Shown: one piece after another, positions 49,071 to 58,300 of the stretch
Position numbering within the stretch: position 1 is the first letter of the stretch
Layout: each line of letters starts with the position of its first letter
Origin: Burkholderia humptydooensis
GTDB lineage: Bacteria; Pseudomonadota; Gammaproteobacteria; Burkholderiales; Burkholderiaceae
DNA: 64,000 nt
Assembly (NCBI RefSeq): GCF_001513745.1
Contig: NZ_CP013382.1
Span: forward strand, 1,736,001 to 1,800,000
Direction of reading: 5' to 3'
The notes under the pieces: model-generated
Databases searched by the model: none
Told to the model about the DNA's origin: nothing
What the model saw: only the letters and a program-made list of their open reading frames with translations
Translations under genes and position numbers: made by a program

Positions 49071-50081
49071 TCAATGACTGAGCGCGTGCGCCGATTCGAG
49101 CCCGACGTCGAGCGCCCCGGCGATCGCGCTTTGCGTCGCATCGGACGCTTCCGCGCCGATCGCCGACAGCATCGCCTCGTCGCGCGCGATCATCTTCGGC
49201 ATGTGAAAGCGCAGCGCTTCCACCCAGGTGCGCACTTTCGCGTCGATGAAGCGGCGCGACGGATAGAGCGCATAGACGTTCATCTTCTGCAGTCGATGCG
49301 CGGGCAGCACGCGCACGAGGTTGCCGCAGCGCAGGTCTTCGATCGCAGCATAGAGCGGCAGCATGCCGATGCCGATGCCCGCGCGGATCGCAACCGCGAG
49401 CGACTCGGCGGTGTTGGTCTGCACCGGGCCGTCGACCTTGATCTCCTCGGCGCCGTTCGGCCCTTCGAGCAGCCATTCGTTCGTCGGAAACGCCGGCGTG
49501 CGCAGCGTGAGGCACGCGTGCCGTGCGAGATCGCGCGGCGTGCGCGGCGCGCCGTGCGCGCGCAGATACGCGGGCGTCGCGCACAGGATGCTGAACGTCG
49601 AGCCGAGCAGATGCGACACCAGCTCGGAATCGGGCAGCGACGACGCGGTCACGACCGCCATGTCGCTCGATCCGTCGAACAGGTCGGGCATCCGCTGCGA
49701 CAGCGTGAGCTCGATCGAGACGTCCGGATGCTGGCTGCGATACGCGGTGAGCGCCGGCAGCACGTAGTGCTGGCCGATGCTCGCGAAGCTGTGCATGCGC
49801 AGCACGCCCGCCGGGCGCTCGTGCGCGCAGCTCGCCTCCTCCTCCGCCTGATCGACGTCGGCGAGAATCTGCCGGCATCGCAGCAGGTAGCGCTCGCCCG
49901 CGGGCGTCAACGCGAGGCGCCGCGTCGAGCGGTTCATCAGGCGCGTGCGCAGCCGCGCCTCGAGCTCCGACACCGCGCGCGACATCGCGCCCGTTGTCGA
50001 ATTCAGCGATTGCGCGGCCGCCGTGAAGCTGCCCGCCTCCACCACGCGGGCGAACACCCGCATGTTCTGTAGCGTATCCAT
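49071..50081 (-). CDS. LysR-family regulator
   Basis: A 336-residue LysR protein. MDTLQNMRVFARVVEAGSFT and AAAQSLNSTTGAMSRAVSEL form the winged helix (residues 1-60). The effector domain, with GVLRMHSFASIGQHYVLPAL and EWLLEGPNGAEEIKVDGPVQ, is of the CrgA/AaeR-like subgroup. It is divergent from the FUSC efflux gene (205 bp), so it probably regulates that gene in response to an aromatic acid or similar. The start at 50081 is preferred to one further upstream because it matches usual family length. Confidence 0.88.
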   Translation of the reverse strand: MDTLQNMRVFARVVEAGSFTAAAQSLNSTTGAMSRAVSELEARLRTRLMNRSTRRLALTPAGERYLLRCRQILADVDQAEEEASCAHERPAGVLRMHSFASIGQHYVLPALTAYRSQHPDVSIELTLSQRMPDLFDGSSDMAVVTASSLPDSELVSHLLGSTFSILCATPAYLRAHGAPRTPRDLARHACLTLRTPAFPTNEWLLEGPNGAEEIKVDGPVQTNTAESLAVAIRAGIGIGMLPLYAAIEDLRCGNLVRVLPAHRLQKMNVYALYPSRRFIDAKVRTWVEALRFHMPKMIARDEAMLSAIGAEASDATQSAIAGALDVGLESAHALSH

Positions 50082-50286
50082 TCCCGTCCGAAACGTATGT
50101 AGAGACGATATTGTCCTCCCGCAAGGACCGCACATTGTTGCCGCCACGGCAACTATGGTTTCCCTGCGGTCGCGTTAATGCGCGTGCGCGCGACTCCTAC
50201 AATCGGCGCCTCTCCGGTCGGACTGGCATCGTCGCGCGAGGCCGGAGGCCCCCGATTCGCGCCCGCCAGAAGCACCGCCCACAGCC

Positions 50287-52524
50287 ATGAAGCACGAGCC
50301 CGCGCTACAGCGATTCCTCATCGATCCGCAACGATGGCAGGGGCGGCTGCGAAACGCCGTCAGGCTCGCGCGCGACTGGGCGGGCCACGACGGCCTCGTC
50401 TGGCTGCATCTCGCGAAGACGGTGGCGGCCGCGCTGCTCGCGATGGGCATCGCGATGCTGCTCGACCTGTCGCAGCCGCGGATCGCGATGACGACCGTGT
50501 TCGTGCTGATGCAGCCGATGAGCGGGATGGTGCTCGCGAAGAGCTTCTATCGCGTCGTCGGCACGGGCGTCGGGCTCGTCGCGGCGCTCGCGCTGGGGGG
50601 CCTCTTCGCGCAGCAGCCGGAGCTGTACATGGCGGGCATCACGCTGTGGGTCGCGGGCTGCATCGCGGCCGCCGTGCGCAACCGGCACTTCCGCTGGTAC
50701 GGCTACGTGCTCGCCGGCTACACCGCCGCGCTGATCGGCCTGCCCGCGGTGATGGCGCCGAACACGCTGTTTCTGTCGGCGCTCACGCGCGCGGCCGAAG
50801 TCGCGGTCGGGATCTTCTGCTCGGGCGCCGTCAGCGCGCTCGTGTTTCCGCTCAGCTCGAGCGCTGCGCTGATGCGCACGCTGAACGCGCGGCACGCCGG
50901 CTTCGTCGCGTTCGCGGCGAGCACGATGGCGGGCTCGGTCGAGCGCCGCGATTTCGAGCGGCGCTTCGCCGACTTCGTCGACGGCATCGTCGGCTTCGAG
51001 GCGACCCGCGCGTTCGCGACGTTCGAGGACCCGCACATCCGCGCGCGCAGCCGCCGGCTCGCGCGGCTGAACAGCGAGTTCATGAACGCGTGCGCGCGGC
51101 TTCATGCGTTCCATCAGTTGCTCAGGCGGCTGCGCGCGAATCATGCGGCCGAGGTGCTCGCGGCGATCGCCCCGCACGTCGATGCGCTGTCGGACGTGCT
51201 GTGCGCGCTGCGCCGCGATCTCGCGCAGCCGCGCGCGGCGCCGTCATTGTCGCCCGCGCCCACGCCCTCGGTCGCGCTCGTCGAGCTGAGTGCGTATCTC
51301 GCCGCGCTGCCCAAGCGCGCGCGCGCGTCGCGACGCGCGGTCGAGACGCTCGCGCCCGCCGGCGTGCTCGACTTCGACACCGCGATCGAGCTGCTCTACC
51401 GCTTCGTCGACGAATTCCTCGGCTACGCGGAAACGCACGCGTCGCTCGCGCTCGACAGCCACGTGCTCGAACGCTCGATCACGCGTTACGCGGTGAAGAC
51501 CAATCGCTACTTCGTCGGCTTCACGTTCCTGCGCACGCTCGTCGCGATGGGCGCGATGAGCGCGTTCTGGATCGCGTCCGAGTGGCCGAGCGGCGCGCTC
51601 GCGGTGATCGGCACCGCGATCGCGTGCGCGCTCAGCTCGACCGCGCCGCGCGCGAGCCGCTTCGTCGCGCAGATGGCCGCGGGCGCGGCGCTCGCGACGC
51701 TCGCGGGCTATCTGTACGTGTGCCGCGTGTATCCGAACATCGACGGCTTCCCGCTGCTGTGCGCGGCGCTCGCGCCCGTGCTCGCGGCGGGCGCGTATCT
51801 CGCGACGCGTCCGGGCAAGTCCGGCTACGGGATCGGCTTCGTCGTGTTCTTCTGCCTGCTCGCGGGGCCGGACAACGTGATCGTCTACGCGCCCGACGTG
51901 CTGATCAACAACGGGCTCGCGCTCGTCGTGTCGATGCTCGCCGCATCGATCGCGTTCGCGGTGGTGTTTCCCGCCGAGATGCCGTGGCTCACCGGCCGGA
52001 TCGCGCGCGACCTGCGCCGGCAGATCGCGCTCGCGTGCGACGGCCCGCTGCAAGGGCTCGACCAGCGCTTTCAGTCGAGCTCGCACGATCTGATGTCGCA
52101 ACTGCGCAATCTGCTGATGAAGCGCTCGCGCCGGCATCGCGACGCGCTGCGCTGGATGCTCGCGACGCTCGAAATCGGCCACGCGGTGATCGACCTGCGG
52201 CGCGAGATGAAGGCGTTCATGGCCGCGCAGCCCGCGCAGGCGCTGCGCTGGAGCGCGTTGATCGACGCGGTGCGCGAGGCGCTGCCGCGGCTGTTCGAGA
52301 CGCCCGACGCGCATCGGCTCGCGCGTGCGCTGAAGTCGGTCAATCTCGCGATCCGCGCGGTCCGGCACACGCAGCACCTGTGGTACGCGGTGCCCGACGA
52401 GCGCCGCCGGATGCAGCGCATCGTCAGTTGCCTGCACTTCATCCGCAGCGCGCTGATCGATCAGGACGCGCCGTTCAATCGGGGCTCGCGCGCCCGCGAA
52501 CGCGTGCGCGCGAGCCGCATGTGA
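50287..52524 (+). CDS. FUSC-family aromatic acid / fusaric acid efflux protein
   Basis: A 745-residue inner-membrane protein of the FUSC/AaeB type. Two blocks of helices (residues about 35-190 and 420-560) flank a large cytosolic domain; LHLAKTVAAALLAMGIAMLL and LRTLVAMGAMSAFWIASEWP are the first helices of each. Motif VFVLMQPMSGMVLAKSFYR is typical. It exports aromatic acids or antimicrobials. Unusually, no DUF1656 or membrane-fusion (HlyD) gene adjoins it; a short exported peptide gene follows 128 bp later. Confidence 0.87.
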   Translation: MKHEPALQRFLIDPQRWQGRLRNAVRLARDWAGHDGLVWLHLAKTVAAALLAMGIAMLLDLSQPRIAMTTVFVLMQPMSGMVLAKSFYRVVGTGVGLVAALALGGLFAQQPELYMAGITLWVAGCIAAAVRNRHFRWYGYVLAGYTAALIGLPAVMAPNTLFLSALTRAAEVAVGIFCSGAVSALVFPLSSSAALMRTLNARHAGFVAFAASTMAGSVERRDFERRFADFVDGIVGFEATRAFATFEDPHIRARSRRLARLNSEFMNACARLHAFHQLLRRLRANHAAEVLAAIAPHVDALSDVLCALRRDLAQPRAAPSLSPAPTPSVALVELSAYLAALPKRARASRRAVETLAPAGVLDFDTAIELLYRFVDEFLGYAETHASLALDSHVLERSITRYAVKTNRYFVGFTFLRTLVAMGAMSAFWIASEWPSGALAVIGTAIACALSSTAPRASRFVAQMAAGAALATLAGYLYVCRVYPNIDGFPLLCAALAPVLAAGAYLATRPGKSGYGIGFVVFFCLLAGPDNVIVYAPDVLINNGLALVVSMLAASIAFAVVFPAEMPWLTGRIARDLRRQIALACDGPLQGLDQRFQSSSHDLMSQLRNLLMKRSRRHRDALRWMLATLEIGHAVIDLRREMKAFMAAQPAQALRWSALIDAVREALPRLFETPDAHRLARALKSVNLAIRAVRHTQHLWYAVPDERRRMQRIVSCLHFIRSALIDQDAPFNRGSRARERVRASRM

Positions 52525-52652
52525 CGCGCGAAACGATCGTTGTGCGAAATGGAAAGAAGCTCCCCAGGCCGGGCGATTAATCCCAACCCGACCGAGTCAT
52601 ATAGTTTCATCACCGTCGAGCAAGACGGCAAACCCCTCAAGGAGAAAATCAA

Positions 52653-52871
52653 ATGAAGTCGCTGCAAATCGCCGTCGTCGCGCTGTCGCTGTCCGCCGTC
52701 ATGGCCGCCGCTCACGCGCAACCCGCCGCCGCCGATGCGGGCCGGCAGCCGGCGAACCGCACCGAGGCCGTGCAAGCCGCCGGCCGCGTCCCCGCCGCTC
52801 ATCAAGACCGCCAGGACCCGAACGCATGCGTCGGTCCGGTCAGCTTCTGCAACATCTACTTCGGCAGCTAA
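52653..52871 (+). CDS. Small exported peptide with two-cysteine tail
   Basis: A 72-residue protein not assigned to a family. MKSLQIAVVALSLSAVMAAA is a clear signal peptide (cut after HAQ); the mature part is low-complexity Ala/Gln/Pro and ends in CVGPVSFCNIYFGS, a compact Cys-(x6)-Cys loop. AAGGAG precedes the ATG by 8 bases. The tail looks conserved by character, but no function can be given. It lies after the FUSC gene and before a hairpin. Confidence 0.72.
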   Translation: MKSLQIAVVALSLSAVMAAAHAQPAAADAGRQPANRTEAVQAAGRVPAAHQDRQDPNACVGPVSFCNIYFGS

Positions 52872-52897
52872 GCGTCGTGCGCGCCGCGCTCCCGATG

Positions 52898-52928
52898 GAA
52901 CGGAAAGCTCGCATTGAGCTTTCCGTTC
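52898..52928. terminator. Perfect 13-bp hairpin without a T run
   Basis: GAACGGAAAGCTC, a 5-base loop (gcatt) and the exact complement GAGCTTTCCGTTC. It sits 27 bp after the small exported peptide gene and well before the phosphatase start. It could act as a factor-dependent terminator or RNA-stability element; no poly-T follows on either strand. Confidence 0.5.
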
Positions 52929-53045
52929 GATGACTTCAAGCTGTCAACAACCTTTGCGAGACTGCGCGCTCGATTCACCGTCCGCGCAACGCTTCGACGA
53001 GTGGCGGTGCCCTCCGGCCGAACCAACCTCGCCCCTTCCGTTTCG

Positions 53046-54668
53046 ATGAAACGCTGCCTCGCCCCGCTCTTCCTGTGCATCGCGCTCGCCGCCTGCGGCG
53101 CCGATGACGCGGACGACGCCGCCGTGCCGCCGTCCACCCAGCCGAACCCGACGCCGGACGCACCCGCCCCGACACCCGCCGCGCCCACCTACTACCAGAC
53201 GAAGACGCCCTATCGGCCGCAGCAGAATGCGTCGAGCTACGAAGCGCCGCCCGCGGGCTACGCGCCCGTCTACACCGAGATGGTCGCGCGCCACGGCTCG
53301 CGCGGATTGTCCGGCTTCAAGTATGACGGCGCGATCTACGACATGCTGCAAAAGGCGGACGCCGAAGGCGCGCTGACGCCGCTCGGCCAGCAACTGAAGG
53401 CCGACACGTTCGCGATGATGAAGGCGAACGCGCTGCTCGGCTACGGCGTCGCGGGCATCTCGACGCCCGGCTACGGCAATCTCACGCAGGCGGGCATCCG
53501 CGAGCATCAGCAGCTCGCCGCGCGGCTGCTGCAGCGGCTGCCCGCGCTGTTCGACACGGTCGCGGGCGCGGCGGGCGGCACGCCGCGCAAGATCGTCGTC
53601 GTCCACTCCGGGCAGGACCGCGCGGTCGACAGCTCGGCCTACTTCTCGGGCGCGCTCGTCGCCGCGCGCCCCGCGCTCGCGCCAGCGATCACACGGCCGG
53701 GCGCGCCGGCCGGCTATCCGGAAGGCGCGCCCGTTGCGCAAGCAGCGGGCGTCAATCGCTTCCTGCTGTACTTCCATGCACTGAAGCCGTCGGTCGATCT
53801 CGTCGCGTCGACGACCGATCCGTATTACGCGACCTATCGCGACAGCCTCGCGTACCAGGCTTACGGCAGCGACGCAGCCGTCGCCGCGAAGCTCGACGCG
53901 ATCATGCAGTCGCCGCAAACGTCGCAGGTCGCGCAAACGGTACTCGCCGGGCTCGTGAAACCGGATTTCGCGGCGAAGCTCGGCACGGCGGGCTACACGT
54001 TCTCGAACACGGGCACGTACACGTTCGCGTCGGCGGACGCCCGGTTCGCCAACACGCTGAAGGGCGACGGCAAGACCACGATCAAGTCCGCCGCCGACGC
54101 GGCGAACGTGCTGTACAACCTGCTGCAGGTCGCGCCCGCGATGACGGCCGAGACGGGCGGCGTCACGATGGAGCGCTACATCGCCGCGCCGCAGGCCGAG
54201 TACCTCGCGTATCTTCAGGACGCCGAGGATTTCTACGAGAAAGGCCCCGGCGTCGCCGAAGCGAATCCCGTCACGTACCGGATGGCGCAGGCGCTCGTCG
54301 ACGACTTCTTCGACGAGATCGACGCGATCGCGCGCGGCGACCTGACGAACGCGGCGAAGCTGCGCTTCACGCACGCCGAAGTCGTGATTCCGTTCGCGTC
54401 GATCCTGAAGCTGAAGAACGTGTTCGCTCCCGTGCCGCAAGCGCAGACCTACACGTATGCGGACAATCCGTGGCGCGGCGAAACGGTGTCGCCGATGGCC
54501 GCGAACCTGCAATGGGACGTCTACCGCAACGGCTCGCGGCTCATCGTGAAGATGCTGTACAACGAGCGCGAGACCGATTTTCAGCCCGCTTGCGACGGCG
54601 CGCGAATCGCGCCCGGCAGCCGCTTCTACGACTACGCCGGCTTGCGCCGCTGCCACGGCTATAGCTGA
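53046..54668 (+). CDS. MINPP-like histidine phosphatase lipoprotein
   Basis: A 540-residue lipoprotein (lipobox LAAC, Cys17) of the histidine-acid-phosphatase superfamily. The catalytic RHG is at R82-H83-G84 (MVARHGSRG), and the acid/base motif is H443-A-E (LRFTHAEVVIPFASIL). The HAE triad, in place of HD, is characteristic of multiple inositol polyphosphate phosphatases (MINPP), so phytate or inositol polyphosphate is the likely substrate. A Pro/Thr-rich spacer follows the lipid anchor. The stop overlaps the convergent P1 peptidase gene by 10 bp. Related to gut-bacterial MINPP lipoproteins by architecture; activity is inferred. Confidence 0.82.
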   Translation: MKRCLAPLFLCIALAACGADDADDAAVPPSTQPNPTPDAPAPTPAAPTYYQTKTPYRPQQNASSYEAPPAGYAPVYTEMVARHGSRGLSGFKYDGAIYDMLQKADAEGALTPLGQQLKADTFAMMKANALLGYGVAGISTPGYGNLTQAGIREHQQLAARLLQRLPALFDTVAGAAGGTPRKIVVVHSGQDRAVDSSAYFSGALVAARPALAPAITRPGAPAGYPEGAPVAQAAGVNRFLLYFHALKPSVDLVASTTDPYYATYRDSLAYQAYGSDAAVAAKLDAIMQSPQTSQVAQTVLAGLVKPDFAAKLGTAGYTFSNTGTYTFASADARFANTLKGDGKTTIKSAADAANVLYNLLQVAPAMTAETGGVTMERYIAAPQAEYLAYLQDAEDFYEKGPGVAEANPVTYRMAQALVDDFFDEIDAIARGDLTNAAKLRFTHAEVVIPFASILKLKNVFAPVPQAQTYTYADNPWRGETVSPMAANLQWDVYRNGSRLIVKMLYNERETDFQPACDGARIAPGSRFYDYAGLRRCHGYS

Positions 54669-55789
54669 GCGTCTCCCGCGCGCGGCCGCCAGCCGGTCTC
54701 GCGCAACGCATCGACGAGCCGCGCGGCGCCGAGCGCGTCGACGCGCACGCCGCGCGCCGCGAGATCGGTGGCCGCGACGAGCGCGTTGACGATCGCCTCC
54801 TCGACCGCTTCCGCCGCCGCATCGAACAACGCGCAGATGTGCGCGTCGGCGACCATCCGCACGCCGACCGTCGTCGGGGCCGGCCGGCCGTAGCTCGCGA
54901 TCGGCAGGCCCGTATTGCCGGTTGCGAACGCGACGAAGATATCGCCGCTCGAGTTGTCGGTGCCGCCGCCGCAACGCGCGAGCCCGACGCCCGCGCGCTG
55001 CGCGAGCCGCGTGCACTGATGCGGCAGCAGCGGCGCGTCGGTCGCGAGCGTCACGACGATCGAGCCCATGCCGGCCTCGCCCGCCGCGCCCGGCGCGCCG
55101 AACGGCGAATGGAGCCCGCGCAGCACTTCGCCGACCGGGTAGCCCGCGACGCGCAGCGCCGCGCGCTGTCCGTAGTTCGCCTGCACGAGCGCGCCGACCG
55201 TCCAGCCGCCCGCCGTCTCGGCGACGACGCGCGACGCGGTGCCGATGCCGCCCTTGAACTCGTGGCAGATCATGCCGGTGCCGCCGCCGACGCAGCCCTC
55301 CTCGACCGCGCCCGTACGCGCGGCGGCAAGCGCCTGCGCGACATGCCCGGCGCGCACGTGCTGCCCCCAGATGTCGTTCAGGAGTCCGTCGAACGTCTCC
55401 ATCACGACGGGCATGCACCAGTACACGTGCTCGCGATCGCGCGCGCCGCCCTGCGCGCGCTCGGCGGCGACGAGCGCATCGCGCACGACGCCGACGCTGT
55501 GCGTGTTCGTATAGGCGATCGGCGTCGTCAGCAGTCCCGCCTCGCGAATCCATTCGAGCCCGGTCGCGTCGCCGTTGCCGTTGAGCACGTGGACGCCCGC
55601 GAAGCACGGCTCGTCACGCGCGCGCGCGGCGCGCGGCTCGATCACCGTCACGCCGGTGTGCGCCGACGCGTCGCCCGCGTCGACGTGCAGCGTGCAATGC
55701 CCGACCCGCACGCCGGCGACGTCGGTGATGGCGTTCAGGGGCCCCGGCTTGCCGCGGCCGATGCGAATGCCCAGATCTCGTGTGCGCAT
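54659..55789 (-). CDS. P1-family aminopeptidase (DmpA/BapA-like)
   Basis: A 376-residue Ntn-type hydrolase. LNAITDVAGVRVGHCTLH is the family start; VGGGTGMICHEFKGGIGT and GLARCGGGTDNSSGDIFVAF hold the autoprocessing site between N279 and S280, the new N-terminal Ser being the nucleophile. Characterised relatives release D-amino acids or beta-alanine from peptides (for example carnosine). GAGGA lies 8 bases before the ATG. It follows an amino-acid permease on the same strand and converges with the phosphatase gene. Confidence 0.87.
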   Translation of the reverse strand: MRTRDLGIRIGRGKPGPLNAITDVAGVRVGHCTLHVDAGDASAHTGVTVIEPRAARARDEPCFAGVHVLNGNGDATGLEWIREAGLLTTPIAYTNTHSVGVVRDALVAAERAQGGARDREHVYWCMPVVMETFDGLLNDIWGQHVRAGHVAQALAAARTGAVEEGCVGGGTGMICHEFKGGIGTASRVVAETAGGWTVGALVQANYGQRAALRVAGYPVGEVLRGLHSPFGAPGAAGEAGMGSIVVTLATDAPLLPHQCTRLAQRAGVGLARCGGGTDNSSGDIFVAFATGNTGLPIASYGRPAPTTVGVRMVADAHICALFDAAAEAVEEAIVNALVAATDLAARGVRVDALGAARLVDALRETGWRPRAGDAQL

Positions 55790-55808
55790 GCTGATGGTCC
55801 TCTCTTTC

Positions 55809-55840
55809 GGTTCGTTGCCCGGTTCGTTGCCCGGTTCGTC
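55809..55840. repeat. 12-bp tandem repeat between permease and peptidase genes
   Basis: Two full copies and an 8-base part of ggttcgttgccc. It lies in the 53-bp spacer just upstream of the peptidase ribosome-binding site. Confidence 0.75.
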
Positions 55841-55842
55841 TT

Positions 55843-57252
55843 TCAGAGCTCGCGGAACGCCGCGCTGCGGCGCGCCCAGCGCGCGTAGGCCGCGAGCGAG
55901 ACGGCCGCGAGCCCCGCGATGATGTACAGGTCGGTCGGCTTCGCCGCGGCGGCGATCGTCGTGTACAGCGTATATCCCGCGCCCGCGATCGCGACGATGG
56001 GCGGCAGCGGCCACCACGGCATCCGGTAATGATGATCGACGTCGCGCCGCGTCACGCGGCTCGCGAGCGCCGCGACGCCGACGGCGAGATAGATGAGCAG
56101 CAGCAGATCGACGGTGAACGCGGTCAGCTCGTCGAGGCTCGACACGAACACGAGCAGCGTCGACGGCACGGCGAGCGTGAGCGTGGCGATCCACGGCGAT
56201 TCGAGGCGAGCATGGATGCGCGTGAACGCGCCGTTGCACGCGCGCGACCACAACGCATGGCGGCCGCTGCTGTACAGGAAGCGCCCGACCATGATGACGA
56301 TCGCGATGATCGCGTTGAACACGGACAGGAAGATGCCGCCGCTCACGACGCGCGACACGCCCGGATTGCTGAGCGCGCGCACGACATAGCCGATCGGATC
56401 GGCGCTCTTCGCGAGCTCGACGAACGACGGCGCGCCGAGCACGATTGCGGTGAGCGGCACGAGCTCGACGACGAGAATCACCGCGAGCGAGCAGATCACC
56501 GCTTTCGCGATGTCGCGATTGCCGCCTGCGAGATCCTCGGCGAGAAACACGGCCGCGCCGAAGCCGTTGTAGCAGAAGATCGCCGTGCCGACGGCCGGCA
56601 TGATCGCGGCGAGCGTCGCGGGCACGAGTGTTGCGCCGCTCGCGACGACCGGATGCACGAGCGCGAGCGGCGAGCGATGCGGCTCGGAGAAGCCGAGATA
56701 TGCGATCAGCGCGAGCACGAGGATTTCGATCACGAGAAACGCGCCGGTGATCCATGCGTTCGTACGGATGTTCAGGATACCCAACGCATAGCTCGCGAGC
56801 ACGATCACGAGCGCCACCGACTGATTGCCGAACTGCGTGCCGAGCGCCGCGTTCAGATAGGGCGCGGCGCCGCTCGCGAGCACGGCCGGGATGAACACGT
56901 TGACGGCGAGCACCGCGACGAACGTCAGATAGCCGGGCAGCGCGCCGAACACGCGCTTGACCATCACGTACTCGCCGCCCGCGCTGCGGTGCGCGGCGCT
57001 CAGCTCCGCATAGCAAAGCGCGAACGCGAGCGCGAGCAGCCCGCCGAGCGCGAACGACATCACCGCGCCGCTGCCCGCCTGCTGGATCGCGAACGGCGCG
57101 ATCACGAAGATCGAGCTCGCGGGCGTCACGCCCGACACGGTGATCATCACGACGTCGCGCACGTCGAGCGAACGCGCGAGCGTCTCCGGCGCGGGCGCGC
57201 CGCCCGATGCGGCGGCCGCCGCCGCGCTCGAAGACTCCGATATCATCGCCAT
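55843..57252 (-). CDS. Amino-acid permease (APC superfamily)
   Basis: A 469-residue membrane protein with 12 helices. VVMITVSGVTPASSIFVIAP and SFALGGLLALAFALCYAELS are the first helices, with SAGGEYVMVKRVFG and FCYNGFGAAVFLAEDLAGGN as conserved APC blocks. It would import an amino acid or dipeptide-derived compound for the P1 peptidase encoded downstream, or the products of that enzyme. AAGGAG lies 6 bases before the ATG. It is divergent from a LuxR-type regulator. Substrate unknown. Confidence 0.87.
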   Translation of the reverse strand: MAMISESSSAAAAAASGGAPAPETLARSLDVRDVVMITVSGVTPASSIFVIAPFAIQQAGSGAVMSFALGGLLALAFALCYAELSAAHRSAGGEYVMVKRVFGALPGYLTFVAVLAVNVFIPAVLASGAAPYLNAALGTQFGNQSVALVIVLASYALGILNIRTNAWITGAFLVIEILVLALIAYLGFSEPHRSPLALVHPVVASGATLVPATLAAIMPAVGTAIFCYNGFGAAVFLAEDLAGGNRDIAKAVICSLAVILVVELVPLTAIVLGAPSFVELAKSADPIGYVVRALSNPGVSRVVSGGIFLSVFNAIIAIVIMVGRFLYSSGRHALWSRACNGAFTRIHARLESPWIATLTLAVPSTLLVFVSSLDELTAFTVDLLLLIYLAVGVAALASRVTRRDVDHHYRMPWWPLPPIVAIAGAGYTLYTTIAAAAKPTDLYIIAGLAAVSLAAYARWARRSAAFREL

Positions 57253-57373
57253 CTTGCACTCCTTTGCCGCAGGTTTTTGAACGCCCATACTCGGGCAACG
57301 CATGGCGCGCAGTCTAGGAAGCCAAATTGCGCGCCGCCATTCCCCCTTGGGGTTACGCCAAACCGGGGCGCAC

Positions 57374-58174
57374 ATGGATCGACTGTTCCGCGAAGTAGCG
57401 ATGCATCAAGCGTTCGGACGCGCGCTCGATCACCTCGGCGAGCCGCGCTTCTGGCGCCTGCTGATTCTGTTTCTCAACGAGATGGTGCCGTTCGACAACG
57501 CGCTCGCAACCGCGCTCGGCCGCGACGGCGCGCCCGTCGTGCTCGACGAATACGACACGGGCGGCGCAAGCGGACCGTCGCCCGTGCCGCTGTACCTGGA
57601 CGGGCTCTATCTGCTCGATCCGTTCCTGCAGGCCGCGCACGACGGCCTCGCCGACGGCTGCTACCGGCTCGAGGAAGTCGCGCCCGATCTGTTCCGGCAG
57701 AGCGAATATTTCCTCAGTTATTTTCGCGACGCGGTCGGCGAGGACGAATTGCAGATCATCGTGCGCACACGGCCGGACGAGATGCTGTCGCTGTCGCTCG
57801 GCGCGCACGCGCGCTTCGACACCGATACGCTCGGCCGCCTCGCCGCCTGCTCGCCGTGGCTCTTCGCGGCGATCCGCCAGCACCGCCGGCTGCAGGGCGA
57901 CGCGTCGCGCACGCGCGGGGACGACGATCTCGACGAGCGCGTCGAGCGCGCGCTCGCGAGCTTCGGCGCGCCGTTGCTGACCGAGCGCGAGATGGCGATC
58001 GCGCGGCTCGTGCTGCGCGGCAACTCGTCGAAGGCGATCGCCGAGCGGCTCGCGATCTCGCCCGAGACCGTCAAGGTGCATCGGCGGCACTTGTATTCGA
58101 AGCTCGGGATCTCGTCGCAGCCGGAGCTGTTCTCGCTGTTCCTGCAGGCGCTCGGGCACGACGCGCCGCGCTGA
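57374..58174 (+). CDS. LuxR-type transcriptional regulator
   Basis: A 266-residue protein. The C-terminal HTH (residues about 195-260) has LLTEREMAIARLVLRGNSSK, AIAERLAISPETVKVHRRHL and YSKLGISSQPELFSLFLQAL. The N-terminal 180 residues do not match autoinducer-binding or receiver domains that I recognise; they contain VPLYLDGLYLLDPFLQAAHD, a pattern found in several Burkholderiales catabolic LuxR proteins. It is divergent from the permease-peptidase pair (121 bp) and probably regulates it. Confidence 0.83.
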   Translation: MDRLFREVAMHQAFGRALDHLGEPRFWRLLILFLNEMVPFDNALATALGRDGAPVVLDEYDTGGASGPSPVPLYLDGLYLLDPFLQAAHDGLADGCYRLEEVAPDLFRQSEYFLSYFRDAVGEDELQIIVRTRPDEMLSLSLGAHARFDTDTLGRLAACSPWLFAAIRQHRRLQGDASRTRGDDDLDERVERALASFGAPLLTEREMAIARLVLRGNSSKAIAERLAISPETVKVHRRHLYSKLGISSQPELFSLFLQALGHDAPR

Positions 58175-58300
58175 CGCCGCGCGGCGCGCGCGGGCCGCGT
58201 CGCGGCGGGCGGGCGACGATCGCCTTTCGTCCGTCGGCAAAACCGCCTATGGTTGGTAAGGGTGCGCAACGGGCGCGCCCGCCGGAACAAGGAGACAGTC

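Noticed and set aside
54659..57298. Possible fusion of permease and P1 peptidase (879 codons)
   Set aside because: The first half is a shadow frame of the permease gene; the peptidase has its own ribosome-binding site and start.
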